From Tetrapisispora phaffii CBS 4417 (Eukaryota > Ascomycota > Saccharomycetes > Saccharomycetales > Saccharomycetaceae), in NCBI RefSeq assembly GCF_000236905.1, contig NC_016525.1, forward strand, positions 62,001 to 126,000: a DNA stretch of 64,000 bases, given 5' to 3'. Every line of letters begins with the position of its first letter. Position 1 is the stretch's first letter. The position numbers and the translations under genes are program-made. Below are positions 1 through 8,645 of this stretch, one piece after another. The notes under the pieces were generated by a model that saw only the letters and a list, made by a program, of their open reading frames with translations, was not told where the DNA came from and made no database searches.

Positions 1-745
1 ATTGTGAATTTTTCTTTTTATATTCTTCAGAACGTATTAAATTGTCATTGAAGTAAGATATCACACCATTATCTACCGTATCCAGATCCCAAACGTTTAA
101 AGATTCATAAGGGATGCTATGATTTGATAAAAACGGACTGAAAAGAGCATCCCAAGTGTCATCGCCTACAAAGAACACTTCTTTGTTATTAAGATACATC
201 TGTTTTATCAAATTATCTTCTTCAATAACAGTGCCATCAAAATTAGAACCTGCATCAATGAAAGTTGGCAACGAACCTGTTGTCAAACCTTTTAATCTTT
301 GTAAAGTTGTGGTCGGAGGGTCCGCCAAGAACTTCAGCAGTAAGGAATTGTTTTGTTTTTTTCCTACTGATTCCTTACAGAATTGATCGTATAAAGTTGT
401 AATTTTATTGTGATGATTTGAATTGTAAGCTGAATTATTTGTATTGACGGGTATAACAAAATCAAATCGCAACGCATCTATGACCAGGATCACTGTTTTT
501 TCAAATTTTTGTTGATGAACAAAACCATTATTCGATGAATTTGCTGCATACATTGATGGTTTCAATTCATTGATGTCATCCAGGACATTTCTTGATAGTA
601 GGAAACCTTTAGTAAAGAATGCTATAGCTATAAATTGCAAAGCAGCCACTGCAGTCAAGTAAAGGACGTATAATGTATGTGACTGTCTAAATTTCAAGAA
701 CCTAATCTTGTAGATGCTTAATTGTTCCATTCTATTTCTAATCAT
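1..745 (-). CDS. GPI13: GPI ethanolamine-phosphate transferase 3, N-terminal part (PIG-O family), cut by window edge
   Basis: The reverse strand reads open from ATG at 745 to the window edge, giving 248 codons. The conceptual protein has a short cytosolic N-terminus, one membrane segment at about residues 24-46, then a luminal domain. Residues 85-98 (VILVIDALRFDFVI) are the alkaline-phosphatase-fold metal site with Asp90. Residues 143-161 (PPTTTLQRLKGLTTGSLPTF region) hold the conserved Thr-rich active-site strand, and FVGDDTWDALF follows near 192. These are marks of the Mcd4/Gpi7/Gpi13 family, and the PPTTTLQRLKGL stretch fits Gpi13/PIG-O best. The family transfers phosphoethanolamine to the third mannose of GPI precursors in the ER. 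No ATG lies upstream in frame before a stop at 782-784. In S. cerevisiae GPI13 is divergent from FRA1, as here. The full protein should be about 1000 aa, so most of it lies outside. Confidence 0.9.
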   Translation of the reverse strand, partial: MIRNRMEQLSIYKIRFLKFRQSHTLYVLYLTAVAALQFIAIAFFTKGFLLSRNVLDDINELKPSMYAANSSNNGFVHQQKFEKTVILVIDALRFDFVIPVNTNNSAYNSNHHNKITTLYDQFCKESVGKKQNNSLLLKFLADPPTTTLQRLKGLTTGSLPTFIDAGSNFDGTVIEEDNLIKQMYLNNKEVFFVGDDTWDALFSPFLSNHSIPYESLNVWDLDTVDNGVISYFNDNLIRSEEYKKKNSQ

Positions 746-2041
746 CGTAACAGGACAAAAGTCATCTAGAATTGTGAATATTTACGTAGGCGTTTCTGTT
801 GAAATGAGTTTTTTTCTTTATAAAGAACGGTTACTATGTATGATATAAGAAATTGGAATATCTAGTTTATTATATTGATCTTAAACCGATTAATTTAAGA
901 TGTAACCTTTTTAGATAGCCCTATATATAATTCAGTGAAAAAAATGATAGCAAAAGACACGGGAACCCTATCATAACCCTACAAAATAAACCCTAAATCA
1001 GGCAACACAATTGCATTAAGACCATTCTCTCCGCAGAGAAGAGAAAGGTTTCACGTTAGCAAATTCAGTTAGTAAGTGTGCATATAGATCAGGAAACATG
1101 CAAACAGACACATCCCCAAATAGAACCCAGAATCACTGGAGTTCGATTGCAGAAATGCGTCAAAAGAACAGATCCAATAATCAGAGGCAGTAAATGTGTT
1201 ATACATGGACGATTATAGATCATTGAAACGGCAAAACAACACCGTTGCACACTGCTCTATAGACCACCAACAGCTAATAAAAAAGAGAAATACAATGTTT
1301 CTTGACTTATAGACCTTATATATACAAGTTGTTGCGAGTGGTGGTGAACTTGAAAGCAATTTAACCGCCCACCAAAACCACAAAAACACCAAGAAACGCA
1401 GCATTACCCGCACTGCAGCGCTGCCCAACCCAGAGACAACTAGATAGGAGAAAACCCGATGTTATTCCCCAAAGAGGTAATCCACGTGACCCTTCTGATT
1501 ACCCTCCTAACGCAGCATGTGACCACCCGTCCAGAGTGATAAGACAGCAACCAAGCTACTTTTGCACCCCGCCGTCCGACGAAGGCCAAAGGGGTACGCC
1601 GCACGTGACAGCTAAAAACATCATAGTGACAAATCTGTGAGCAATTTTCATTTTTTCAATTTCGAACTGCTTATTGCTTGCTAATGACGGCGATACATAG
1701 TGTATTATGTAGCTGAGCATATGGAGAATGGATGGTGAGTTTTTCAAATATTTGATTTAATTATTATGCAGCATATATATTGAACGTAAAGATTAATGAA
1801 ATGTTGCTATTTAATTTTGAAAAGTTTCAACTTGATATCCAAAGATTCTTGATTTGTATTGAAAATTGTTGACAATATCACTTCTCTCTTACATATATAT
1901 ATACACACACACATATTTAAAACGTTTCTTGTCATCTTTCAAAGTGCAAGGTACAGACGAAAAACGTTACATTTCTCAATACATTATTGTTCGAGGAAAC
2001 AGAATCATATCCTGCAGTATACGTTTATTGTTAGCAAACAC
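746..2041. other. Divergent intergenic region GPI13/FRA1
   Basis: About 1.3 kb separates the divergent starts. It holds two CACGTGAC E-boxes (1483-1490 and 1602-1609), a short alternating purine-pyrimidine run near 1890-1915, and no convincing gene. The short open frames here have no recognisable domain. Confidence 0.6.
1483..1609. promoter_or_regulatory. Two CACGTGAC (Cbf1-type E-box) sites
   Basis: CACGTGAC occurs at 1483-1490 and again at 1602-1609 in the same orientation, 119 bp apart. CACGTG followed by AC is the preferred Cbf1 core. The sites could serve GPI13, FRA1 or both. Function is inferred from sequence only; Pho4 is an alternative binder. Confidence 0.45.
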
Positions 2042-4285
2042 ATGGCTAGTGTAAGTCATAATACGTCAAGGATTTCCATGTTGGGTCGTCCTCCTAATCT
2101 CAAAGGGTCTTCTTTCAGAAGTTGTGACAACTGTAACTGTTCTCCTGGTTTACTATCAAGAAACAATAAGCGATCATCTTTACTGTTCAGAAAGTTTGAA
2201 AACACCTTAAGTAGACAGAGATCTTCTAGTATCAATTTCAATGTCAAGGGCTCCAATGCAAGTGTCTATTCTTCCGATGCCTTGTGCAAGACTTCAAAAG
2301 AAATCAATACCAGTGAGAGATTGGCTAGTTTACGCAAACAGATGACTAAATTCGGATTATGTTGCTATATCGTCCCTACTGAGGACGAACACCAAAGTGA
2401 ATATGTCTCGGAGAAAGACGAGAGAAGGTCCTTCATTTCTGGGTTTTCTGGTTCAGCTGGTATTGCTTGCGTCACAAGGGATTTGTTGAATTTCAACGAT
2501 AAGACCGATCCTATTGGAAAATCCATTTTATCGACCGATGGACGTTACTTCAATCAGGCTTTGCAAGAGCTTGATTTCAACTGGTCGTTGCTCAGACAAG
2601 GCGAGGATAAGTTGACTTGGGAGGACTGGTGTATCACTGAAGCTATTGAAATGCTAAAAGGTTTGGGTGTTAACAACACGGATAAGAAACCTTTGAAAAT
2701 CGGTATTGATCCAAAGCTAATCACATATAAGGAATCTTTAACTTTTGAAAAAAAAATTAGAAAATTTTTGGTCGACAACGGCATTATTACCGAAGAAAAA
2801 GCTGCTGAAGAAGCAAACAAATTCGTACAATTAGTTGGCGTAGAAGAAAATTTGATTGATTTAGTTTGGGGAGATTTCGAAGAAGTTCCAAACATGCCGA
2901 CAAATGACTTGATTCTACTATCTGAAGACTACCATGGTGAATCGTTTGCTTCGAAACGTAGCAGGTTATTGGAGAATTTGAGGGAGAACCATCATTTGTC
3001 AGAGTCTAAGGATGACAAAAAGAGTGTCAAGAATTATTACGTTACAGTTGCTTTAGATGAAATTGCATGGTTATTGAACTTGCGCGGTTCCGATATTAAA
3101 TACAACCCAGTGTTTTTCTCATACTTATTAATCAGTGACTCAGATGATGAAACTGTATTATTCTCGAATGCTAAATATGATGACAATATTTCGAAATATT
3201 TGAAAGATAACAACATTACCGTTCAAAAATACGAAGAATTTTGGAGTTCGATAAACGATCTTGCGACCAGTGCCGCCGAATCGAGCCATTTCATCATTCC
3301 TGATAATTCGTCGTGGAACTTGGTTAGAAGCGTAGAGAACAAGAACAAGATGATCCATTCTCCTATCAACGTTATGAAATCTGTTAAGAACGCCACAGAA
3401 ATCAACAATGCTCACAAAGCACAAACAAAAGACGCACTATGCTTAATCCAATTTTTTGCTTGGTTAGAAGACAGATTAGTGAACCACGAGACTTTAATCA
3501 GTGAATATGAAGCTGCTGAAAAATTAGAACAGATCAGAAAGGTTCAAAAGAACTTCATCGGTAACTCTTTTGAAACCATTTCTTCAAGCGGTGCCAATGC
3601 TGCCGTCATCCATTACAGTCCAACGGCCGAGTCTTCCGCCATGATCAACCCATCTAAGATTTATCTATGTGACGCCGGCTCCCAATTTCTAGAAGGTACA
3701 ACCGACATCACAAGAACGATGCATCTAACAGAACCAACCCAAGAAGAAACCACAAACTACACTTTAGTCCTAAAGGGCAACTTGGCCTTAGAGAGAGCTG
3801 TGTTCCCAGAGGGCACCAACGGATACCAACTGGATTGCATAGCCAGACAATTCTTGTGGGAACGCGGCCTGGATTACAGACATGGCACGGGTCATGGCAT
3901 CGGTGCCACTCTGAATGTGCACGAAGGTCCCATTGGCATCCAACTAAAACCACATCTAGTGGATTTCCCCTTGGCTGCCGGCAACATCATCAGTAACGAG
4001 CCAGGGTATTACAAGGACGGTGAATACGGTATAAGAATCGAGAATGACATCTTGGTCAAAGAGACGGAGCCATCGATGCGCTTCGGCGATAAGAAGTTTT
4101 TCTGTTTCGAGAACATGACTCTGGTGCCATACTGCAGAAAGTTGATAGACGTCAGTTTACTAGACCCTGTGGAGTTGAAACAAGTGAATGATTACAACAG
4201 AAAGATCTGGGACAGCCTAGTCAACTACCTACAACCCCAAAGTATCACGTTCAAATATCTAAAGAGAGAAACCTCCCCATTATAA
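2042..4285 (+). CDS. FRA1: Fra1-type aminopeptidase P homologue (M24 family)
   Basis: ATG at 2042 gives 747 aa, matching the roughly 749 aa of S. cerevisiae Fra1. The open frame extends upstream to 1859 but without an ATG, so 2042 is preferred. The order is a Ser/Arg-rich N-terminal extension (CSPGLLSR near residue 33), two creatinase-like N-terminal domains (CCYIVPTEDEHQSEYVSE, SGFSGSAG), then a pita-bread M24 domain. In that domain YLCDAGSQFLEGTTDITRT supplies the two metal Asp, and HGTGHGIG, NEPGYYKDGEYGIRIE and the late FENMTLVPY supply the remaining ligands. The C-terminus is the family's KRETSPL. All metal ligands appear present, so it may be an active cytosolic metallopeptidase. In S. 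cerevisiae Fra1 works with Fra2 and Grx3/4 to pass mitochondrial Fe-S status to Aft1. TPO1 follows in the same direction, as in S. cerevisiae. Confidence 0.95.
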   Translation: MASVSHNTSRISMLGRPPNLKGSSFRSCDNCNCSPGLLSRNNKRSSLLFRKFENTLSRQRSSSINFNVKGSNASVYSSDALCKTSKEINTSERLASLRKQMTKFGLCCYIVPTEDEHQSEYVSEKDERRSFISGFSGSAGIACVTRDLLNFNDKTDPIGKSILSTDGRYFNQALQELDFNWSLLRQGEDKLTWEDWCITEAIEMLKGLGVNNTDKKPLKIGIDPKLITYKESLTFEKKIRKFLVDNGIITEEKAAEEANKFVQLVGVEENLIDLVWGDFEEVPNMPTNDLILLSEDYHGESFASKRSRLLENLRENHHLSESKDDKKSVKNYYVTVALDEIAWLLNLRGSDIKYNPVFFSYLLISDSDDETVLFSNAKYDDNISKYLKDNNITVQKYEEFWSSINDLATSAAESSHFIIPDNSSWNLVRSVENKNKMIHSPINVMKSVKNATEINNAHKAQTKDALCLIQFFAWLEDRLVNHETLISEYEAAEKLEQIRKVQKNFIGNSFETISSSGANAAVIHYSPTAESSAMINPSKIYLCDAGSQFLEGTTDITRTMHLTEPTQEETTNYTLVLKGNLALERAVFPEGTNGYQLDCIARQFLWERGLDYRHGTGHGIGATLNVHEGPIGIQLKPHLVDFPLAAGNIISNEPGYYKDGEYGIRIENDILVKETEPSMRFGDKKFFCFENMTLVPYCRKLIDVSLLDPVELKQVNDYNRKIWDSLVNYLQPQSITFKYLKRETSPL

Positions 4286-4748
4286 TTTTAAATAAACATA
4301 TGTATCTATGAAAGAAATAAGGTAAGCTATATATATATGAAAGCGCTCTGCATAGAGTGAGGTATATACGAGTAAGGGATCTGTATCTATATATATGTAG
4401 TCCCTGTCCATGAGTGATATCTACATGGTTCAGGGGGGTGTTGTTTCTTGAATAATATTACACTAATAATAGATCTAGTAACCGATCCCCCTGATTATGC
4501 CTCAAGAGAATGAGTTATTTTAGAAAATGACTGTTTCGAAATCAACCGGCCAGTAATGTAATGCCGTTAGTCTACTAGATCCTTTTCCTCCTTGGGTAAC
4601 ACTTTACAAGCGGTTACTAAAACTCCGACAGTCTTAGTGTACTCCATCACAGCTCGTCCACAATGATGCCATTGGGCTTGTGTGTGCGTTGTCCAAGGTA
4701 CCCTTCCTTGCGCCTGCGGGACTCCGAACATCGACGACTGGCTGCCTG

Positions 4749-4779
4749 GTTCCGTGGATGCCACTATTGTCCACGGAAC
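4749..4779. promoter_or_regulatory. Inverted pair of pleiotropic drug response elements
   Basis: A perfect 10-bp inverted repeat (GTTCCGTGGA, 11-nt spacer, TCCACGGAAC) contains TCCGTGGA at 4751-4758 and TCCACGGA at 4770-4777. Both are accepted Pdr1/Pdr3 PDRE variants. S. cerevisiae TPO1 is a known Pdr1/Pdr3 target, so the sites most likely control TPO1, although they lie about 0.87 kb from its ATG. Confidence 0.65.
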
Positions 4780-5291
4780 GGGGCCCAAGCTGCTACCCCG
4801 ACGTATATTTCCGAGGCCATCGGTGCGTCAATTTACTGTTAGACGGACGAGCGCTTGCAGAAGTTCGGTAAAGGCGCAGTTCTCCGGCAAAACGCTGTTG
4901 TTTCCAGAAAAAAAGAAACTAAAAGAAAGCGTTTCCTTGTCGGTCGTGCGTTGTTTTGTGAGACTCCCCACCTAAAGGCGAAGATGATCCGTATACGACC
5001 AGTGGAGTTCTGTTCCCTGGACGCGCAGTCGCCGGTGCGGCGACGCTAAACGGCCGCGTCCCAAACGTAACGTGCAATAGCCCTTTCTGCGCGGAAACAC
5101 TGATACTGCCATTGCCCACTTCTCTCCGTTTTTTTCTTGGCCAAGGTCGCAAACATCAGCCCGTCACTTCCAGAGAATGTAACCGCGCGCAGAAGAAGCC
5201 CGCAGCAGACCGTGCATACAACCGAAACAAAGAAAGAAAAAAGAAAAAAAACAGGAAGCAATCACGCATAACACAGCAATTACGGATGACG

Positions 5292-5299
5292 TCCACGGA
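5292..5299. promoter_or_regulatory. Third PDRE upstream of TPO1
   Basis: TCCACGGA, identical to the right arm of the 4749-4779 palindrome, lies 343 bp before the TPO1 start, a more usual distance for an activator site. Confidence 0.6.
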
Positions 5300-5641
5300 C
5301 ACTTCTCCATGTTTGGTTCGCTTACAAATGCGACGTGGGCTTTCGCACTACCTCGTTGATTTCAGTCCTTACAACTAATTTTCGATTCTTCTATAACGAT
5401 ATCGAATTTTAATTCACTGTAATGTTTTTAACAGTGATAATTTTTTTTCAAACAATAGGACGATGGATGAGCTCTAACATCATATATAAACAAGCGATAT
5501 ATTAAGTACATAGGTGTTTTTAGAAGGATACTCTTTTCTCGTTGAATCGTTTTCGTAAATTCACTTTCTAACAGATTTGATTGCAAAAGGTTTGTTTGAA
5601 TAATATATACATATACATATACACACTATTAAAAATTAATT

Positions 5642-7396
5642 ATGGCGACTTCTTCTGTTTCTACTGACAAGGAAGGAATCGATACTGTGTTCACGGGAAG
5701 TTCAAGTTCCCGTAGTGTCGTGGAAGACATACAGGCTTTTGATATGGAAAATGGTGCGGCGGTAAAGGAAGGTGAGGACGGCAACGCCGGGTTTCCTGAC
5801 ATTGCTCTAACTAGAAAGGATTCAATCGCTTCCGCTGCTCAGTCTAAAGTCGGTTCAAATAGACAATTGTCGAGAATCCTTACTGGTTCCAACCCAGTCG
5901 GTGTTGATGACGAGGACAACGATATTTCTGAGCCAGATTATACCGATGTCCCTGCTATGGGTGGTGACAGACCATACCCCCCACCATTACCAAAACAGGA
6001 CTTATTCGAAGTCACTTTCGACGGTCCTGATGATCCAATACATCCATTCAACTGGCCGCTTAGGAAAAAAGTTATTCTATGTGTCATTTTATGTTTAGAT
6101 TGTATTGCCATCTCAATGGGTTCCTCGATTTTCGGTAATGGTATTGCACAACTTAGAGAGGAATACGGTATCGCTACCGTTGTTGGTATCTTAGGTGTCA
6201 CCTTATATGTCTTAGGTTTTGCTGCTTCTCCTGTCATTTATGCGCCATTATCTGAAATCTACGGTAGAAAGGGTGTCATCATTATCTCAGCTTTTGGGTT
6301 TTCCATTTTCCAATTTGCAGTCGCAACCGCTGAAAATCTGCAGACCATCTTTATCTGTAGATTCTTCGGTGGTCTAATTGGCGCCGCTCCAATGGCCGTC
6401 GTCCCGGCTGCGTTTGCCGACATGTTTGACAACAACATGAGAGGTAAAGCCATTTCCTTGTTCTCTTTAGGTGTGTTCGTCGGCCCCGTGTTGGGTCCAG
6501 TCATCGGCTCTTACATTGTCCAACACACTACTTGGAGATGGTTGGAATACGTAATCGGTTGTTTTTCGGCATTGATTTTTGTTTTGATTTGTATCTTCAT
6601 GGAAGAAACTCATCACCCAACCATTTTGGTCAACAAAGCTATAATGATGAGAAAAAAGACCAACAACTGGGGTATCCATGCTGCTCACGAAACCGTTGAG
6701 TTGTCTATCAGGGATATTGTTCAAAACACAATCACCAGACCAATTATCATGCTGGCAACCGAGCCTGTTTTATTAATTATCACCATTTACAACTCTTTTG
6801 TTTACGGTATTCTGTATTTGATGTTAGAAGCTTATCCAATTGTTTTTGTTGAAGGGTACGGATTTTTAGTTAATGGTGAATTGCCATACATTGCTTTAAT
6901 TGTTGGTATTTTAATCTGTACTGTCTTCTTGTGGAAGTTTGAAGAGTACTACTTAAAGAAATGTAGAGAGGCAGGTGGTTTAGTTCCTGAAATCAGATTA
7001 TACCCAATCATCTATTCGGGTGTTGTTTTCGCTATCGGTATTTTATGGTTCTGCTGGACTGGTTACTATCCAAAGAAGATCCACTTCATGGTTCCAACCG
7101 TTGCCGGTGCTTTCATTGGTTTCGGTTTGTTTGGTATTTTCTTACCATGTTTGAACTACATCATTGAATCTTACTTATTTGTCGCTGCTTCTGCCGTTGC
7201 TGCTAACACATTTTTGAGATCTGGGTTTGGTGCTGTCTTCCCACTGTTCACCAACTACATGTTCCACGGCATGGGTGTCGGTTGGGCTGGTTTATTGCTG
7301 GGTCTATTTGCCTTCGCCATGGTTCCCGTTCCAATTTTCCTAGTGAAGTACGGTAAAAGAATTAGAGTCAAATCCAAGTATGCATACTCTGGTTAG
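5642..7396 (+). CDS. TPO1: Plasma-membrane polyamine/drug:H+ antiporter, DHA1 family
   Basis: The 584-aa protein matches the roughly 586 aa of S. cerevisiae Tpo1. An acidic, Ser-rich cytosolic N-terminus of about 130 residues carries the TPO-family segment ending in the [13 protein letters not shown] box just before TM1. Twelve hydrophobic segments follow in two six-helix halves. The MFS A-like motif ([10 protein letters not shown]) lies between TM2 and TM3, and the antiporter motif C region reads [18 protein letters not shown] central cytosolic loop (residues 320-360) splits the halves. The C-terminus is short and basic. Tpo1 exports polyamines and several drugs and acids from the cell. Placement between FRA1 and HSP104 agrees with S. 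cerevisiae order, except that ISA1 is missing here. The promoter has three PDREs. Confidence 0.95.
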   Translation: MATSSVSTDKEGIDTVFTGSSSSRSVVEDIQAFDMENGAAVKEGEDGNAGFPDIALTRKDSIASAAQSKVGSNRQLSRILTGSNPVGVDDEDNDISEPDYTDVPAMGGDRPYPPPLPKQDLFEVTFDGPDDPIHPFNWPLRKKVILCVILCLDCIAISMGSSIFGNGIAQLREEYGIATVVGILGVTLYVLGFAASPVIYAPLSEIYGRKGVIIISAFGFSIFQFAVATAENLQTIFICRFFGGLIGAAPMAVVPAAFADMFDNNMRGKAISLFSLGVFVGPVLGPVIGSYIVQHTTWRWLEYVIGCFSALIFVLICIFMEETHHPTILVNKAIMMRKKTNNWGIHAAHETVELSIRDIVQNTITRPIIMLATEPVLLIITIYNSFVYGILYLMLEAYPIVFVEGYGFLVNGELPYIALIVGILICTVFLWKFEEYYLKKCREAGGLVPEIRLYPIIYSGVVFAIGILWFCWTGYYPKKIHFMVPTVAGAFIGFGLFGIFLPCLNYIIESYLFVAASAVAANTFLRSGFGAVFPLFTNYMFHGMGVGWAGLLLGLFAFAMVPVPIFLVKYGKRIRVKSKYAYSG

Positions 7397-7630
7397 TTTA
7401 CGTAAAAAAAACAGACTAAGAAAAAGCGAAGAAAATAATAATAATAATACAATAAAAGTTCTGAGAAGAGGGTATGTTAAATGCAATACCAATGTAAGGA
7501 AAAATATCCGTTTATTACTTGATTTGTTTCTTTCTTTTCTTTTATTATTTCATTTCCTCAAAGTTTCACACTTTGCATTTTCCCCTTATATCTAATAAGT
7601 TATCGATCATACAAGGTCAACTCGATACGG

Positions 7631-7638
7631 GAACTTTC
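7631..7638. promoter_or_regulatory. HSE-type GAAnnTTC site
   Basis: GAACTTTC is a minimal head-to-head heat-shock element pair about 1 kb before HSP104. It is a short motif and may occur by chance. Confidence 0.3.
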
Positions 7639-7947
7639 ACACCCTTCCAAGAGATTTAACTTTATTTAATCAACATTTCATACACATTCAGCATATCTAA
7701 ATACCTAATATGATTAATATTTTTTAATTTTTTTGTTTTCATTCTAAATAACTAAAGATGCATTCGATGCTTACAATATGAATGCCGTGGTGATAACACT
7801 CCCTTACACATTAACAAAAGTAGCTTGACCATTGCGTTGCTAAAACCATTCTTGGTTCTGTTCCTAGTGGTTATTGCATACTCTTGTGTTGTATCTACAA
7901 TGATATCCCAACCGTTACCCGCACGTACACTATTTTGTTACTCGAGA

Positions 7948-7968
7948 GAACTGGAAAGAACTGGAAAG
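7948..7968 (+). promoter_or_regulatory. Tandem GAACTGGAAA repeat, gapped HSE candidate
   Basis: The 10-bp unit GAACTGGAAA occurs twice in tandem, placing GAA cores at a 10-bp step (7948 and 7958). Hsf1 can bind such gapped or stepped HSEs. It lies about 0.7 kb upstream of HSP104. Confidence 0.35.
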
Positions 7969-8074
7969 ATCGAGTTCGTAACAATACCGCTTCAATTTTC
8001 AACCCACTGTACGTGCATTTCTTTGCTGATGGCCATTTAAAGGGTACGTTTATTTTCAGTATTGTTTTATTTTT

Positions 8075-8123
8075 ACTATGGGGAGAGGGGAGGAGAGGGT
8101 TCAACGGCCCCTATCCCCATAGT
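8075..8123. promoter_or_regulatory. STRE cluster inside a 10-bp inverted repeat
   Basis: ACTATGGGGA (8075-8084) and its perfect complement TCCCCATAGT (8114-8123) flank a purine-rich core containing AGGGG (8086-8090) and CCCCT (8108-8112), the Msn2/Msn4 stress response element in both orientations. Another AGGGG lies at 8292-8296. This fits stress induction of HSP104. Confidence 0.55.
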
Positions 8124-8645
8124 ATGAAATTTCACAGTGCAAAAAAATTATATTCAAAGTTCAAGATAGTCAGTTGTAGGTAATGTTTGGGGAACTTTGA
8201 AGGATGGATATGCAGTAAATAATTTCGATCACTATTTACCTCAGTTGTTTCTCTAAAATGGGTTGCATCGTGTTCTGTTCTTGTACAACAAAGGGGGTTT
8301 TGGTTGTCAATTCTAAAATTCTTTTATGTAGAATAAATTTTTGGCAACTTCTAGTAACTGCTAGTAATTTCTTGTATTACTGCAACATCACATTGTTACA
8401 CTTTCAATACAGAGGGATATACATATGTTGAAAAGAAAGACAACATTTCAGAATATACATATATAAAGAGGTGAAATTGTTGTTAGAATAATTTTTCTTT
8501 TTAGTCAACTTCTCTTATCACTTTTTAATCTTGTTCGTTTCAATTTTTAATAGTTACCTATATAAGACTAATACGAAATCATTTCACAAAGAAGATAGTA
8601 AGAAGTTAATAAAACTTTTCAACTTAGATAAAGAAATTATTGAAA

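Larger units (their letters stand above)
4286..5641. other. Intergenic FRA1/TPO1 with GC-rich island
   Basis: About 1.36 kb. The middle part (about 4570-5230) is clearly richer in G and C than its flanks, with overlapping short open frames on both strands and no recognisable product. It contains the PDRE palindrome at 4749-4779 and a third PDRE at 5292. A TA-rich stretch at 5600-5630 directly precedes the TPO1 ATG. Confidence 0.6.
7397..8645. other. Intergenic TPO1/HSP104: stress promoter region
   Basis: About 1.25 kb. It holds three STRE cores (8086-8090, 8108-8112, 8292-8296), heat-shock-element-like GAA/TTC arrangements (7631-7638, 7948-7960), and a TATA-like box (TATATAAAG) near 8459-8468. 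ISA1, found at this place in S. cerevisiae, is not present as an ORF or a visible remnant. Confidence 0.6.

Noticed and set aside
1859..2041. 61-codon N-terminal extension of FRA1
   Set aside because: The extended frame begins with TTG, not ATG; the ATG at 2042 gives the family length and N-terminus.
4680..5378. GC-rich open frames of 63-97 codons upstream of TPO1
   Set aside because: They overlap in different frames with no domain, promoter or conserved composition.
7397..8639. Remnant of ISA1 between TPO1 and HSP104
   Set aside because: I looked for the conserved Cys motifs of Isa1 in the short frames and found none.
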